The position numbers were made by a program, and so were the translations under genes. DNA of 44,288 nucleotides from Subtercola sp. Z020 (GTDB taxonomy: Bacteria > Actinomycetota > Actinomycetes > Actinomycetales > Microbacteriaceae): contig NZ_PSTT01000103.1 of the NCBI RefSeq assembly GCF_002931235.1, positions 1 to 44,288 of the forward strand, in the 5' to 3' direction. Shown piece by piece: positions 25,435 to 32,517 of the stretch. The stretch's first letter is position 1. Each line of letters opens with the position of its first letter. The notes under the pieces are model-generated. The model saw nothing but the letters and a program-made list of their open reading frames with translations. It made no database searches and was not told the DNA's origin.

Positions 25435-25788
25435 GTGGGCGTGACGGGGATCGGTGGGCTGTTCATCCGGAGTCGGGATCCGGAGGCGCGGGCGGCGTGG
25501 TACCGGGAGCACCTCGGCGTCGGGCTCGGCCCGGGCGGGAGCTGGGCGCAGGAGGCGGGCGAGACGGTGTTCGCGCCGTTCCCGCGAGACAGCGACTACT
25601 TCGCCGCCGATCAGGCCTTCATGCTGAACCTCAGAGTGACGGCCCTCGACGCTCTGGTCGCAGAACTGGAGGCCGCGGGGATCGCCGTCGAGCGGCGCAA
25701 CGAGTGGGATGCGGGCGGCTACTGGCGCTTTGCGCGCATCCTTGACCCCGAGGGGCTGCCGATCGAGCTCTGGGAGCCGGGCGCCTGA
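25435..25788 (+). CDS. VOC-family protein (glyoxalase-like)
   Basis: 117 aa. GIGGLFIRSRDPEARAAWYREHLG is the classic first beta-alpha unit, and ILDPEGLPIELWEP closes the second, including a family glutamate metal ligand (E in IELW). The GAGGAGG ribosome site at 25422-25428 places the start at the GTG 25435; an ATG at 25405 is in frame but has no ribosome site. The substrate is unknown. Its 3' end overlaps that of the convergent membrane-protein gene by 70 bp. Confidence 0.8.
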   Translation: MGVTGIGGLFIRSRDPEARAAWYREHLGVGLGPGGSWAQEAGETVFAPFPRDSDYFAADQAFMLNLRVTALDALVAELEAAGIAVERRNEWDAGGYWRFARILDPEGLPIELWEPGA

Positions 25789-26423
25789 CCCGCAGCAGCC
25801 GCCTGACCCGCAGCGGTCACCGGGGCGCTCGCCGCGGCCCGCTCGAGCGGCACCAGCGACAGCACGACGCCGGCCGCGAGTGCGCCCAACGCGCCGACGG
25901 CCATGTCGCCGATCGTGTCGTTGTACTCCACGAAGATGGCCGAGCTGATGAAGGCGTGGCCGAACCACTCCACCATCTCCCAGAGCGCGCTGACGGCGAG
26001 GCCGAACGCGGTCGTGAGAACGATTCCGGTGGCGAGGGTGAAGCGGGTTCCGTCGGGTGATGGATGCCCGGCCGGGTGCGCCAGCACCCCGACCTGGGCG
26101 AGCAGCAGGTAGACCATGGCCGCGATCACTCCCGTGCAGGCGATGTGCACGGGGATGTCCCACCACCGCACGCTCGTGTAGAGGTCGAGCACGTTGCTCC
26201 AGCCGGCGACCAGCAGCAGCACGCAGAACACGATGTCGAAGGCGGGGCGGGCTCCCACGAACCGCGGCAGCAGCAGACCGGGGAGGAGGAAGGCGAGCAC
26301 GCCGGCATCCGTCGCCTGGAAGAAGGCCGCCGCAACGATGACGCTGACCAGGCCGATCACGCGGAGGGCATCGGCGACATATTCGGACCCTCCGTGCGGC
26401 CGGCGCAGGAAGTTCTCGATCAC
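25719..26423 (-). CDS. DUF2238/YjdF-like multi-spanning membrane protein
   Basis: 234 aa with about six membrane helices. VRWWDIPVHIACTG, SALWEMVEWF and NDTIGDMAVGALGALAAG are characteristic of the DUF2238 (YjdF) family, whose role is unknown. The GTG start overlaps the stop of the upstream nuclease gene (GTGA), so the two are translated together. The C-terminal about 40 residues are Ala/Gly/Ser-rich and hydrophilic, and overlap the convergent VOC gene by 70 bp; an extension of the tail by loss of an earlier stop would explain this. Confidence 0.8.
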   Translation of the reverse strand: MIENFLRRPHGGSEYVADALRVIGLVSVIVAAAFFQATDAGVLAFLLPGLLLPRFVGARPAFDIVFCVLLLVAGWSNVLDLYTSVRWWDIPVHIACTGVIAAMVYLLLAQVGVLAHPAGHPSPDGTRFTLATGIVLTTAFGLAVSALWEMVEWFGHAFISSAIFVEYNDTIGDMAVGALGALAAGVVLSLVPLERAAASAPVTAAGQAAAAGQAPGSQSSIGSPSGSRMRAKRQ

Positions 26424-27259
26424 GACGCGCCGTCGGGGGTCGGCAGGGTGATGACCGCCTGCACCGGCATGTGGTCAGACGCCCACACCCCGCCCGGGCG
26501 CGCGGTGTTGATGCCGATGCGCGAGACGTCGACGCCGCGCGACACCACGATCCAGTCGATGCGTTTGCGGTCGCGCCGCGGGTCGCGGTAGTTCGGGAAG
26601 GTGCCGAACTCGGCGGTGAGGCGCGTGTGGGCCGCACCCCAGGCATCCTGCAGTCCGCCGCCCTTCAGCAGCGCGGTCAGCGGTGCCGTGTCTTCGCCGC
26701 TGTTGAAGTCGCCCGTGATCACGGCGGGCAGCGGCTGGGCCTCGACCAGCGCGCGCAGGGCGTCGGCTGCCCGCACCCGCGACCGGCGCGACATGTTGTC
26801 GAGGTGCGTGTTGATCGCGAGGAACCGGATGCCGGTGGCCCGGTCCCGGAACGTCGCCCTCACCAGTTCGCGCGGCGTGATGTTGCCCCACGACCGCGAT
26901 CCGGGGACGTCGGGTGTGTCGGAGAGCGCCTGCTGCTGCCAGTCGAGCAGTTCGAGCCGGGCGGAGTCGAAGAAGAGCGGAGTGCCCTCCCCCTGCCCGT
27001 TCGCATCGCGACCGTGGCCGAGGCGGGTGTAACCGGCACCGAGTGCGCCGCGGAGGAACCTGTCCTGGTCGGCCAGCGCCTCCTGGGTGCCGAGCAGATG
27101 GGGGCGCTCTGCATCGAGCAGCGCGGCGACGGCCGGGGCCCTGCCCGCCCAGCGATCGGCGGTGCGCGGCCCGATCGGGGGCATGCGCCGCCGGATGTTG
27201 AAGGTCGCGACGTGGAGGAACGGGGCCTGTACCGGCCCGATCATCGGCAGCGCTGTCAT
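26420..27259 (-). CDS. Endonuclease/exonuclease/phosphatase family hydrolase
   Basis: 279 aa. VATFNIR (residues 18-23), GTQEAL (metal-binding Glu), INTHLDN, TGDFNSG, RKRIDWI and WASDHMPV (catalytic Asp-His) are the full set of EEP-family motifs. There is no signal peptide. Related bacterial proteins cleave phosphodiesters or phosphoesters in nucleic acids, lipids or sugars; this subgroup is often annotated only as a metal-dependent hydrolase. A minus-strand TAGGGT box lies 6 nt before its ATG. It is the first gene of a two-gene unit with the DUF2238-like membrane protein, which hints at a membrane-related substrate. Confidence 0.88.
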   Translation of the reverse strand: MTALPMIGPVQAPFLHVATFNIRRRMPPIGPRTADRWAGRAPAVAALLDAERPHLLGTQEALADQDRFLRGALGAGYTRLGHGRDANGQGEGTPLFFDSARLELLDWQQQALSDTPDVPGSRSWGNITPRELVRATFRDRATGIRFLAINTHLDNMSRRSRVRAADALRALVEAQPLPAVITGDFNSGEDTAPLTALLKGGGLQDAWGAAHTRLTAEFGTFPNYRDPRRDRKRIDWIVVSRGVDVSRIGINTARPGGVWASDHMPVQAVITLPTPDGAS

Positions 27260-27265
27260 GGGTCA

Positions 27266-27271
27266 ACCCTA
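27266..27271 (-). promoter_or_regulatory. -10 box TAGGGT, leaderless start for EEP hydrolase
   Basis: Minus-strand TAGGGT, 6 nt, ATG at 27259. Confidence 0.6.
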
Positions 27272-27313
27272 TGGGCGCTGTGGCTGGCGAACCGCTGAGA
27301 GCCCCACCGGCTC

Positions 27314-27367
27314 GCCGACGCCGCGAATCCGGCCGACGCTCCGAACCCCGCCGACGCCGCGAACCCC
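27314..27367. repeat. Three tandem 18-bp repeats
   Basis: GCCGACGCCGCGAATCCG, then GCCGACGCTCCGAACCCC and GCCGACGCCGCGAACCCC, exactly 18 bp apart, in the 269-bp divergent gap 27260-27528. Otherwise the gap shows no gene. The kinase promoter must lie to the right of the repeats. Confidence 0.8.
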
Positions 27368-27528
27368 ACCGGCGCGCACGCCGATGGACGACTACCCGAG
27401 CCGCCCCGGGCCCGCAAGGCGCCCCGAGAAATGCTCGCAGCCGTTACGATGCTCTGAAGCGGGTGTCTCGGTCACCCGCTGTCTGCCGGTGAACTCCGCA
27501 GCCCGAGCACCCCGGAGAGTTGACGACG

Positions 27529-28995
27529 ATGGCAGGCGCACGCGAGGTTCCCGTCGACAAAGTGCTGGGTGGCCGGTACCGGCTCGACGAGGCCATCGGC
27601 CAGGGCGGCATGGCGACCGTCTTCCGCGCGCGCGACGAAGTGCTCGGTCGGGATGTCGCGGTCAAACTCTTTCACAACAGTGCTGTCGAGGCGGGCCGCC
27701 AGGAGGGTGAGCTCGCCGTGCTCTCGGGCCTCGACCACCACGCCCTCGTGCAGCTGCACGACGCCGGCCTCGACACCGACGACTACGGGCGGTCGCACCG
27801 GTACCTCGTGATGGCGCTGGTGAACGGCAGCGACCTGCACCAGCGCATCAAGGCGGGGCCGCTGTCGGCACGCCACATCGCCGAGATCGGTTACGACCTG
27901 GCTGAGGCGCTCGACTACATCCACGCGCACAATGTCGTGCACCGCGACCTCAAGCCCTCGAACGTGCTGCTCGTCGACTACGGCGACGGGTCGACCCGCG
28001 CCCGCGCCAAGCTGACCGACTTCGGGGTCGCGCTCGCCGAAGACATGGAACGCATGACCGCAGAGGGCGCGACCACGGGAACCGCCGGCTACCTGAGCCC
28101 CGAGCAGGCGTCTGGGCGCCCCGTCGGCCCGCCCACCGACGTGTACTCGCTCGGCCTCGTGCTGCTCGAGTGTTTCACCCAGCACCTCGAGTTCGCCGGC
28201 AGTGTGGTCGAATCGGCGATGGCCCGGCTGACGCGCGACCCCCTCATTCCCGAGAACCTGCCCGAGCACTGGCAGCAGCTGCTCGCCGCGATGACGGCAC
28301 GGGACCCGGATGCCCGACCGATGCGGCACGAACTGGTGGCGTTGCTCAAGATGGTCGTCATCGCCGAGAGCGGGCGGCACCGTGACGAAGAGCTCGAGCC
28401 TCTCTTTCCCGAGGGAGTGGCCGGGGCATCCGGAGCCGCGGAGGGCGCCCGCACCGGCGCCGGTGCGCGCTCGGCGCTCGACACCCGCCCCGACGTGCTC
28501 GACACGCTGCCCGATGAGGCCCTCGACCGGGTCACCGCGATGGCGGCGCGACTGTTCCGCGCCCCGATCTCCCTGATCAGCGTCGTCGACCACGACCGCG
28601 TCTGGTTCAAGTCCCACTACGAGCCCGATGTCGAGCGCGTGGCGCGAAAGCTCGATCTGACGATGAGCTCGGTGCCGTCGGCCCAGATCGTCGTGGTCGA
28701 GGATGCCCGTTCCGACCCGCGTACGAGCGACCACGTTCTCGTGACCGGCCCGCTCGGCATGCGCTTCTACGTGGGCGTTCCGCTGAAACGCGGCGACGGA
28801 TCGGTCATCGGAACCCTCTGCGTGATGCACTTTTTGCCCGGAACGGCGACCCAGGCCGAGATCGAGAACCTCGAAGACCTGGCCGCACTGGTGGTGAGCC
28901 AGCTGGAGCTGCGACAGGTGGGGCTCCGCACGACGACCGAGATCGAGACGGCGCTGCCGGTTCCGGCGCGTTCGGCAGAGGCCGGCACCGCGTAG
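27529..28995 (+). CDS. Soluble Ser/Thr protein kinase with C-terminal GAF domain
   Basis: 488 aa. The Hanks-type kinase domain spans about residues 15-285: GQGGMATVF (glycine loop 24-32), K46 in VAVKLF, HRDLKPSN (138-145), DFG (164-166), GTAGYLSPEQ. A linker follows, and residues about 320-465 form a GAF domain (RLFRAPISLISVVDHDRVWF, VGVPLKRGDGSVIGTLCVM). No membrane helix or PASTA repeats, so the ligand is sensed in the cytoplasm, perhaps a redox or small-molecule signal bound by the GAF domain. ATG 27529 is chosen because GGAGAG lies 9 nt upstream; a TTG at 27520 is less likely. It is convergent, 4 bp from the small HTH gene. Confidence 0.9.
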   Translation: MAGAREVPVDKVLGGRYRLDEAIGQGGMATVFRARDEVLGRDVAVKLFHNSAVEAGRQEGELAVLSGLDHHALVQLHDAGLDTDDYGRSHRYLVMALVNGSDLHQRIKAGPLSARHIAEIGYDLAEALDYIHAHNVVHRDLKPSNVLLVDYGDGSTRARAKLTDFGVALAEDMERMTAEGATTGTAGYLSPEQASGRPVGPPTDVYSLGLVLLECFTQHLEFAGSVVESAMARLTRDPLIPENLPEHWQQLLAAMTARDPDARPMRHELVALLKMVVIAESGRHRDEELEPLFPEGVAGASGAAEGARTGAGARSALDTRPDVLDTLPDEALDRVTAMAARLFRAPISLISVVDHDRVWFKSHYEPDVERVARKLDLTMSSVPSAQIVVVEDARSDPRTSDHVLVTGPLGMRFYVGVPLKRGDGSVIGTLCVMHFLPGTATQAEIENLEDLAALVVSQLELRQVGLRTTTEIETALPVPARSAEAGTA

Positions 28996-28999
28996 CGGC

Positions 29000-29347
29000 T
29001 CAGCGTGACTGGCGGCGCTTGCCCACTCGGGGAGCGCCCTTGACGGCCGGCGCGCGGCCCTTTCCCTTCGAGGCCTTCGCCTTGCCTCCCGGTGGCGGAA
29101 CGTCGGCGGCGGCCGCTGCGGCCGACTTCGCCCACTGCACCAGTGTCGTCTTCAGCAGCGCTTCACCGGCCGGCGTGAGCGTCGTGGTCGGAGCCGCATA
29201 GTCGAACAGCGGATAGCCGAGTTCCGCCTCGAGCTGCTTGATCGACGCGATCAGCGTCGCCCGCGAGACGCCCTGCGAACGGGCGGCGTGGGCGAAGTGC
29301 AGTTGCTCTGCCGCTTCGACGAAATGGCGCATCAGTTCGCTGTTCAC
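29000..29347 (-). CDS. LysR-type winged-helix protein lacking the effector domain
   Basis: 115 aa. Residues 1-65 are a standard LysR-family helix-turn-helix (FVEAAEQLHFAHAARSQGVS, ASIKQLEAELGYPLFD, LTPAGEALL). Instead of the usual about 230-residue inducer-binding domain it has an Ala-rich helix and a very basic tail (GGKAKASKGKGR ... GKRRQSR). Such a protein can bind DNA but has no place for a classical inducer; the tail may bind DNA non-specifically like a nucleoid protein. The GTG start is supported by TAGTCT 6 nt upstream. It is convergent with the kinase gene and divergent from a membrane-protein gene. Not an obvious frameshift remnant: no LysR effector coding follows. Confidence 0.78.
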   Translation of the reverse strand: MNSELMRHFVEAAEQLHFAHAARSQGVSRATLIASIKQLEAELGYPLFDYAAPTTTLTPAGEALLKTTLVQWAKSAAAAAADVPPPGGKAKASKGKGRAPAVKGAPRVGKRRQSR

Positions 29348-29353
29348 CCGGCC

Positions 29354-29359
29354 AGACTA
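29354..29359 (-). promoter_or_regulatory. -10 box TAGTCT, leaderless start for LysR-type protein
   Basis: Minus-strand TAGTCT, 6 nt, GTG at 29347. Confidence 0.6.
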
Positions 29360-29434
29360 CGCCCGCGGGCCCGTCGATCACGTAGGGTCGAGGCTGAGGC
29401 ACCGGCATCCGGAGCCCCGAAAGGTGGCGAACGG

Positions 29435-29830
29435 ATGACCGAACACGAGCTTCACGCGATGTGGGCCTCTGCGCGGCTGCAGATCATCCTGTCGCAGCTG
29501 GGGCCGATCGTGCTGCTGACGTCGAGCATCGCTCTCGTGATGGCCGGACTCGGGCACCAGCCCACGCCCATCCGCCTCGCTGCAGCGCTGATCCTGCTGG
29601 CGACCGGCATTCTCGGGGCGCTCGTGCAGTTCTCGGCGGCAGCCGAGGCCCAGGCCATTGCGGCCGACCTCGGGGCCCTGGGGGCGCCGAGCGCGGTGAG
29701 CCGGCGTATCGTCGCGCAGGCGGGGTTCGCGAATGTGGTGAAGTTCGTGACGCCGACGATCTTCGTGCTGACGTTCCTTGCGCTGCTCTGGGCGATCTTC
29801 GCCCCGCCGGCCCTCGGTGGAATGCAGTAG
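29435..29830 (+). CDS. Three-helix membrane protein, function unknown
   Basis: 131 aa. Hydrophobic stretches at about residues 20-39, 46-66 and 104-124, with an amphipathic Ala-rich region between the second and third. I do not recognise the family. AAAGG lies about 10 nt before the ATG, and a TAGGGT hexamer at 29384-29389 could be its -10, giving a leader of about 40 nt, unlike the leaderless neighbours. It is divergent from the LysR-type gene and convergent with DUF952, with a 6-bp gap. Confidence 0.7.
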   Translation: MTEHELHAMWASARLQIILSQLGPIVLLTSSIALVMAGLGHQPTPIRLAAALILLATGILGALVQFSAAAEAQAIAADLGALGAPSAVSRRIVAQAGFANVVKFVTPTIFVLTFLALLWAIFAPPALGGMQ

Positions 29831-29836
29831 GCCGAG

Positions 29837-30184
29837 TCAGTAGCGCAGGGCGCCGGTCCCGTCGAAACGGGCGGGTCGGGCATCCAGAACCCATGCCGGG
29901 TCGATGGCCCCGAAGATGTGCGGGTAGCTCTGGCTGTCGGATGCGGCCTCGTGACGAACGGTGGTGCCCGCCGCTTCGATCACCGCGTCGTCGAGCACCA
30001 GCACGACCAGGGGCGCCGTCTCGTCGGAGTAGAACCGCCGAGCCGTGCCGTCGAGCTGCTCTGCGGTGGAGGCATGGATGAAGCCCTCCTCGGCGAGCGA
30101 GGCGGTTCGGGTCGACGTGGTGTACGCGCCGGAGGCCTGGGCGGCCTGCCAGTCGGCTGCACGTGCGAGGTGGAAGATCTGCAT
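29837..30184 (-). CDS. DUF952 family protein
   Basis: 115 aa. IFHLARAADWQAAQASGAYT, EEGFIHASTAEQL, PLVVLVLD and YPHIFGAIDPAWV match DUF952, a small cytoplasmic fold also seen as a partner of other enzymes. Its activity is unknown; the conserved His/Ser/Tyr (HAS, YPH) suggest a catalytic site. Complete, monocistronic and leaderless. Confidence 0.88.
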   Translation of the reverse strand: MQIFHLARAADWQAAQASGAYTTSTRTASLAEEGFIHASTAEQLDGTARRFYSDETAPLVVLVLDDAVIEAAGTTVRHEAASDSQSYPHIFGAIDPAWVLDARPARFDGTGALRY

Positions 30185-30190
30185 GCGATG

Positions 30191-30196
30191 AGCCTA
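30191..30196 (-). promoter_or_regulatory. -10 box TAGGCT, leaderless start for DUF952 gene
   Basis: Minus-strand TAGGCT, 6 nt, ATG at 30184. Confidence 0.65.
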
Positions 30197-30277
30197 CGGG
30201 GCCGCTCTGGCGCCGACGGCGGGGGTGTGTCGACGGGTCGTTGTGGTGTCGGCTATGATTGCTGAGGCAACACGCAT

Positions 30278-30367
30278 GGAGCTGTCGCATAGTTCGGCCT
30301 AGTGCACCACCCTGCTAAGGTGGAGTGGGCGTCAAGCCCACCGTGGGTTCAAATCCCACCGGCTCCG
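30278..30367 (+). tRNA. tRNA-Ser (anticodon GCT)
   Basis: Acceptor GGAGCTG pairs with CGGCTCC (one G-U); anticodon stem CCACC/GGTGG with loop CTGCTAA gives anticodon GCT. A long variable arm (GTGGGC ... GCCCAC) and the T loop GGTTCAAATCC fit serine. A TATGAT -10 box is at 30254-30259, and ACTTTTTTACC directly behind the gene supplies a T-tract. Confidence 0.96.
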
Positions 30368-30633
30368 CACTTTTTTACCCGGCGATCCCCGATCAGCGGG
30401 CCTCTTGGCATAGCGGTTCGCGCGTGCCCTGAGCCTCCGGGCACCCGCCACCCCTCACAACCGGCTTGACCGACGGTTTCTGGGTGTCTGTCAACCCGTC
30501 GCCCCCCAGTGTGGGAGACGTAGAGTGAGTGTGGCCGACATCGCGGCCCTGCGTCGTCTCCCCCCGATCCCGGGTTGCGTCGTAGCCGCTCCCCGGGGGC
30601 GGTTGCCACGATCCACCCGTTGTCAGGAGTCTC

Positions 30634-30924
30634 ATGCAGATCATCAAAGCCCGTGTCGACGGCCAGATCTTTCTTCTCCGTGCCGGCACCGACATTGCCG
30701 CCCTCAAGTCGTCGATCGTCGCGGCGGTGCGGCACGGAGCCGACTTCGTCGACTTCGACACCGCAGGGCGGGGCCTGATCTCTGTGCTGATCACCCCGAC
30801 GATCCCTGTGCGGTTCGAGATCGTGGAGCGCTCGCAGGAGCAGGTCGACGACTGGCAGGAGAACCCGCCGTCGATCGACGGACTCGTCGACGCCGAGACC
30901 TACCTCACCGACCACGATCACTAG
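30634..30924 (+). CDS. Small hypothetical protein, possible paralogue of the one at 31431
   Basis: 96 aa, no signal peptide or membrane helix, acidic C-terminus. An AGGAG ribosome site precedes the ATG. I do not recognise a named family, but the pattern of an N-terminal beta strand, D-x-x-x-L-x-x-x-I helix, then VDFDTAGRG and LITPTIPVRFEIV strands lines up with the 96-aa protein at 31431. The upstream gap 30368-30633 has no gene; it contains a GC-rich hairpin (CCGCTCCCCGGGGGCGG, 30588-30604) that would lie in the mRNA leader if transcription starts upstream of it. Confidence 0.7.
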   Translation: MQIIKARVDGQIFLLRAGTDIAALKSSIVAAVRHGADFVDFDTAGRGLISVLITPTIPVRFEIVERSQEQVDDWQENPPSIDGLVDAETYLTDHDH

Positions 30925-31097
30925 GGCGTTCTGTCAACGGGCTGCATATGAGCAGAGCGGCCCGCTGAATACAACCCCCTTGTGCTCCAATTGCCGGGCA
31001 TCACGCGTTTGGGTCAATAATTGGGGTGCGAGTCCGGGCCGTTTTCTTGCGGTGCTCGTGAGCGACCCCTCCGGTAACCACGACAGGGGGAATCCCA

Positions 31098-31430
31098 TTG
31101 GGCACGCTGAGCTACGACGCCACTCTGAAGATCGACTTTGACGACCGCACCCTCGCCCACCTGCAGATCGTGATCGGAGCGAAGCTGCGCCGGGGCGAGG
31201 CGTTCTACTTCTCCTGGCGCGACGAAGACACCACGGGCGACGGGAGAACGACCATCTGGCTGCATCCCGCGCTGCCGCTGGTCTACAAGTACTTCGGCAG
31301 CAAGATGCCCCGCATCAACCCCGCGTGGATCCAGCGACTGACCGAGGCGGCGAACTCCAATGCCGGGCTGCAGATCGTGGCCGAGCCCGACCCGGTGACC
31401 ACCGTGACCGGTCCCGGTGAGGCGAAGTAG
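31098..31430 (+). CDS. DUF7882-type small protein of Microbacteriaceae
   Basis: 110 aa, TTG start with a strong AGGGGGA ribosome site 7 nt upstream. MGTLSYDATLKIDFDDRTLA, HLQIVIGAKLRRGEAFYFSW and the tail around WLHPALPLVYKYFGSKMPRI match a small family common in Microbacteriaceae, often mislabelled ATP-dependent DNA ligase; it has no ligase motifs. Function unknown, cytoplasmic. Its TAG stop is directly followed by the ATG of the next gene, so the two form a tight pair. The upstream gap 30925-31097 has no gene; an AT-rich patch near 31015-31025 may be its promoter. Confidence 0.82.
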   Translation: MGTLSYDATLKIDFDDRTLAHLQIVIGAKLRRGEAFYFSWRDEDTTGDGRTTIWLHPALPLVYKYFGSKMPRINPAWIQRLTEAANSNAGLQIVAEPDPVTTVTGPGEAK

Positions 31431-31721
31431 ATGAAGCGCATCAACATCATCTACGGAGGCCAGAACTATACGGTCAGCAATCGCGAACTCGACGATCTGC
31501 AGAACGAGATCGCGATCGCGCTGACGTCGAGTGGAGTGGCCTGGCTCACGGTGAACTACGGCGAGGGCAGGCGGCGCGATGCGCACCTGCTGGTCACGCC
31601 CGGCGTCGATCTCGCGCTCGTGCCCATTCCCTCGGCCGAATACGATCAGCCGGGCGGATTAGGGCAGGATGGAGTCGACGTACCCGCCGTCGACGCGGAG
31701 CGCCCCACCGGTGGTGGCTGA
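31431..31721 (+). CDS. Small hypothetical protein paired with the DUF7882-type gene
   Basis: 96 aa, starting with no gap after the preceding stop. It resembles the product of 30634: short N-terminal strand, (E/D)LDDLQNEIAIAL helix, WLTVNYG and LLVTPGVDLALVP strands. The last about 25 residues are Gly/Asp-rich and look like read-through into the 3' end of the convergent SDR gene, with a 63-bp overlap. No motif suggests an enzyme. A structural or regulatory role with its neighbour is only inference. Confidence 0.68.
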   Translation: MKRINIIYGGQNYTVSNRELDDLQNEIAIALTSSGVAWLTVNYGEGRRRDAHLLVTPGVDLALVPIPSAEYDQPGGLGQDGVDVPAVDAERPTGGG

Positions 31722-32453
31722 CGCCAGCGGTGAGGCGAGATAAGCGACCATGTTCGCGATCTCCTCAGGCTCGATGAGTCGCTGCAGCAGGGACTGCGGG
31801 CGGTGCAGCCGCATGAATTCCCGCTGGGCCTCGTTCCAGGGCAGCTCGCGGTCGACGAGTTCGTAGACGAAGTCCTCGACGCCGCCGGTGTGGGTCGGCC
31901 CGGCGATCACGGAGTTCACGGTCACCCCCGTGCCGGCCGCCGCCTTCGCGAACCCGCGCGAGACAGCGAGCAGCGCCGTCTTCGACACCCCGTAGTGGAT
32001 CATCTCGGCCGGGATGACGACGGCCGAATCGCTCGCGATGTCGATCACGCGGCCCCAGCCGGCCTCGATCATGCCCGGCAGGTAGCTGCGGATGAGCCGA
32101 ACCGCAGAGAGCACGTTCGTGTCGAAGTACCGCTGCCAATCGTCGTCGGTGATCTCGAGGGCGGGCTTCGCCCCGAAGATGCCGAGGTTGTTGACGAGGA
32201 TGTCGACGGCGGGAACGGCCTCGAGCATCCTGTCGACGCCGTCGCTCTGCGTCACATCGGCGTCGACGCCGCGCACGGAGGCCCGGGGTCGTTCGGCCAG
32301 CAGCCGCTCGACCGCCGCGTCGACGGAGGCGGGGCTGCGGCCGTTCACGACGACCGTCGCACCGGCGCCCGCGAGGGTCGACGCGATCGCGTAGCCGATG
32401 CCCGACGTCGAGCCTGTCACCAGTGCGGTCCGTCCGCTCAGATCGATCTGCAT
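31659..32453 (-). CDS. Short-chain dehydrogenase/reductase (classical SDR)
   Basis: 264 aa. TGSTSGIG (residues 13-20) binds the dinucleotide, NNLG is the structural motif, and YGVSK carries the catalytic Tyr and Lys; the upstream Ser lies in DIASDSAV. The C-terminus GALRVDGGYVDSIL is the usual SDR end. NNLG instead of NNAG and the length fit the 3-oxoacyl/sugar-reductase-like classical group. It is divergent from the ECF sigma factor gene with only 64 bp between starts; oxidoreductases are common partners of ECF41-type sigma factors. A TATCGT box lies 7 nt before the ATG. Confidence 0.9.
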   Translation of the reverse strand: MQIDLSGRTALVTGSTSGIGYAIASTLAGAGATVVVNGRSPASVDAAVERLLAERPRASVRGVDADVTQSDGVDRMLEAVPAVDILVNNLGIFGAKPALEITDDDWQRYFDTNVLSAVRLIRSYLPGMIEAGWGRVIDIASDSAVVIPAEMIHYGVSKTALLAVSRGFAKAAAGTGVTVNSVIAGPTHTGGVEDFVYELVDRELPWNEAQREFMRLHRPQSLLQRLIEPEEIANMVAYLASPLASATTGGALRVDGGYVDSILP

Positions 32454-32460
32454 GCCGCCC

Positions 32461-32466
32461 ACGATA
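32461..32466 (-). promoter_or_regulatory. -10 box TATCGT for the SDR gene
   Basis: Minus-strand TATCGT, 7 nt, ATG at 32453. Confidence 0.5.
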
Positions 32467-32504
32467 CCGCGGCCCTTCCGGGTGTCCCGGCACGAGGGGG
32501 TGAG

Positions 32505-32510
32505 TAGGGT
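32505..32510 (+). promoter_or_regulatory. -10 box TAGGGT for the ECF sigma factor gene
   Basis: TAGGGT, 7 nt, GTG at 32518. This looks like a housekeeping box; no ECF-type motif is seen here. Confidence 0.5.
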
Positions 32511-32517
32511 GAGCCGG

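Noticed and set aside
25018..30367. Genomic island between the two serine tRNA genes
   Set aside because: No integrase, no duplicated tRNA 3' end, and composition and gene style match the surroundings.
31098..31430. ATP-dependent DNA ligase (a common label for this family)
   Set aside because: 110 aa with no ligase KxDG motif or nucleotidyltransferase fold; the label is a propagated error.
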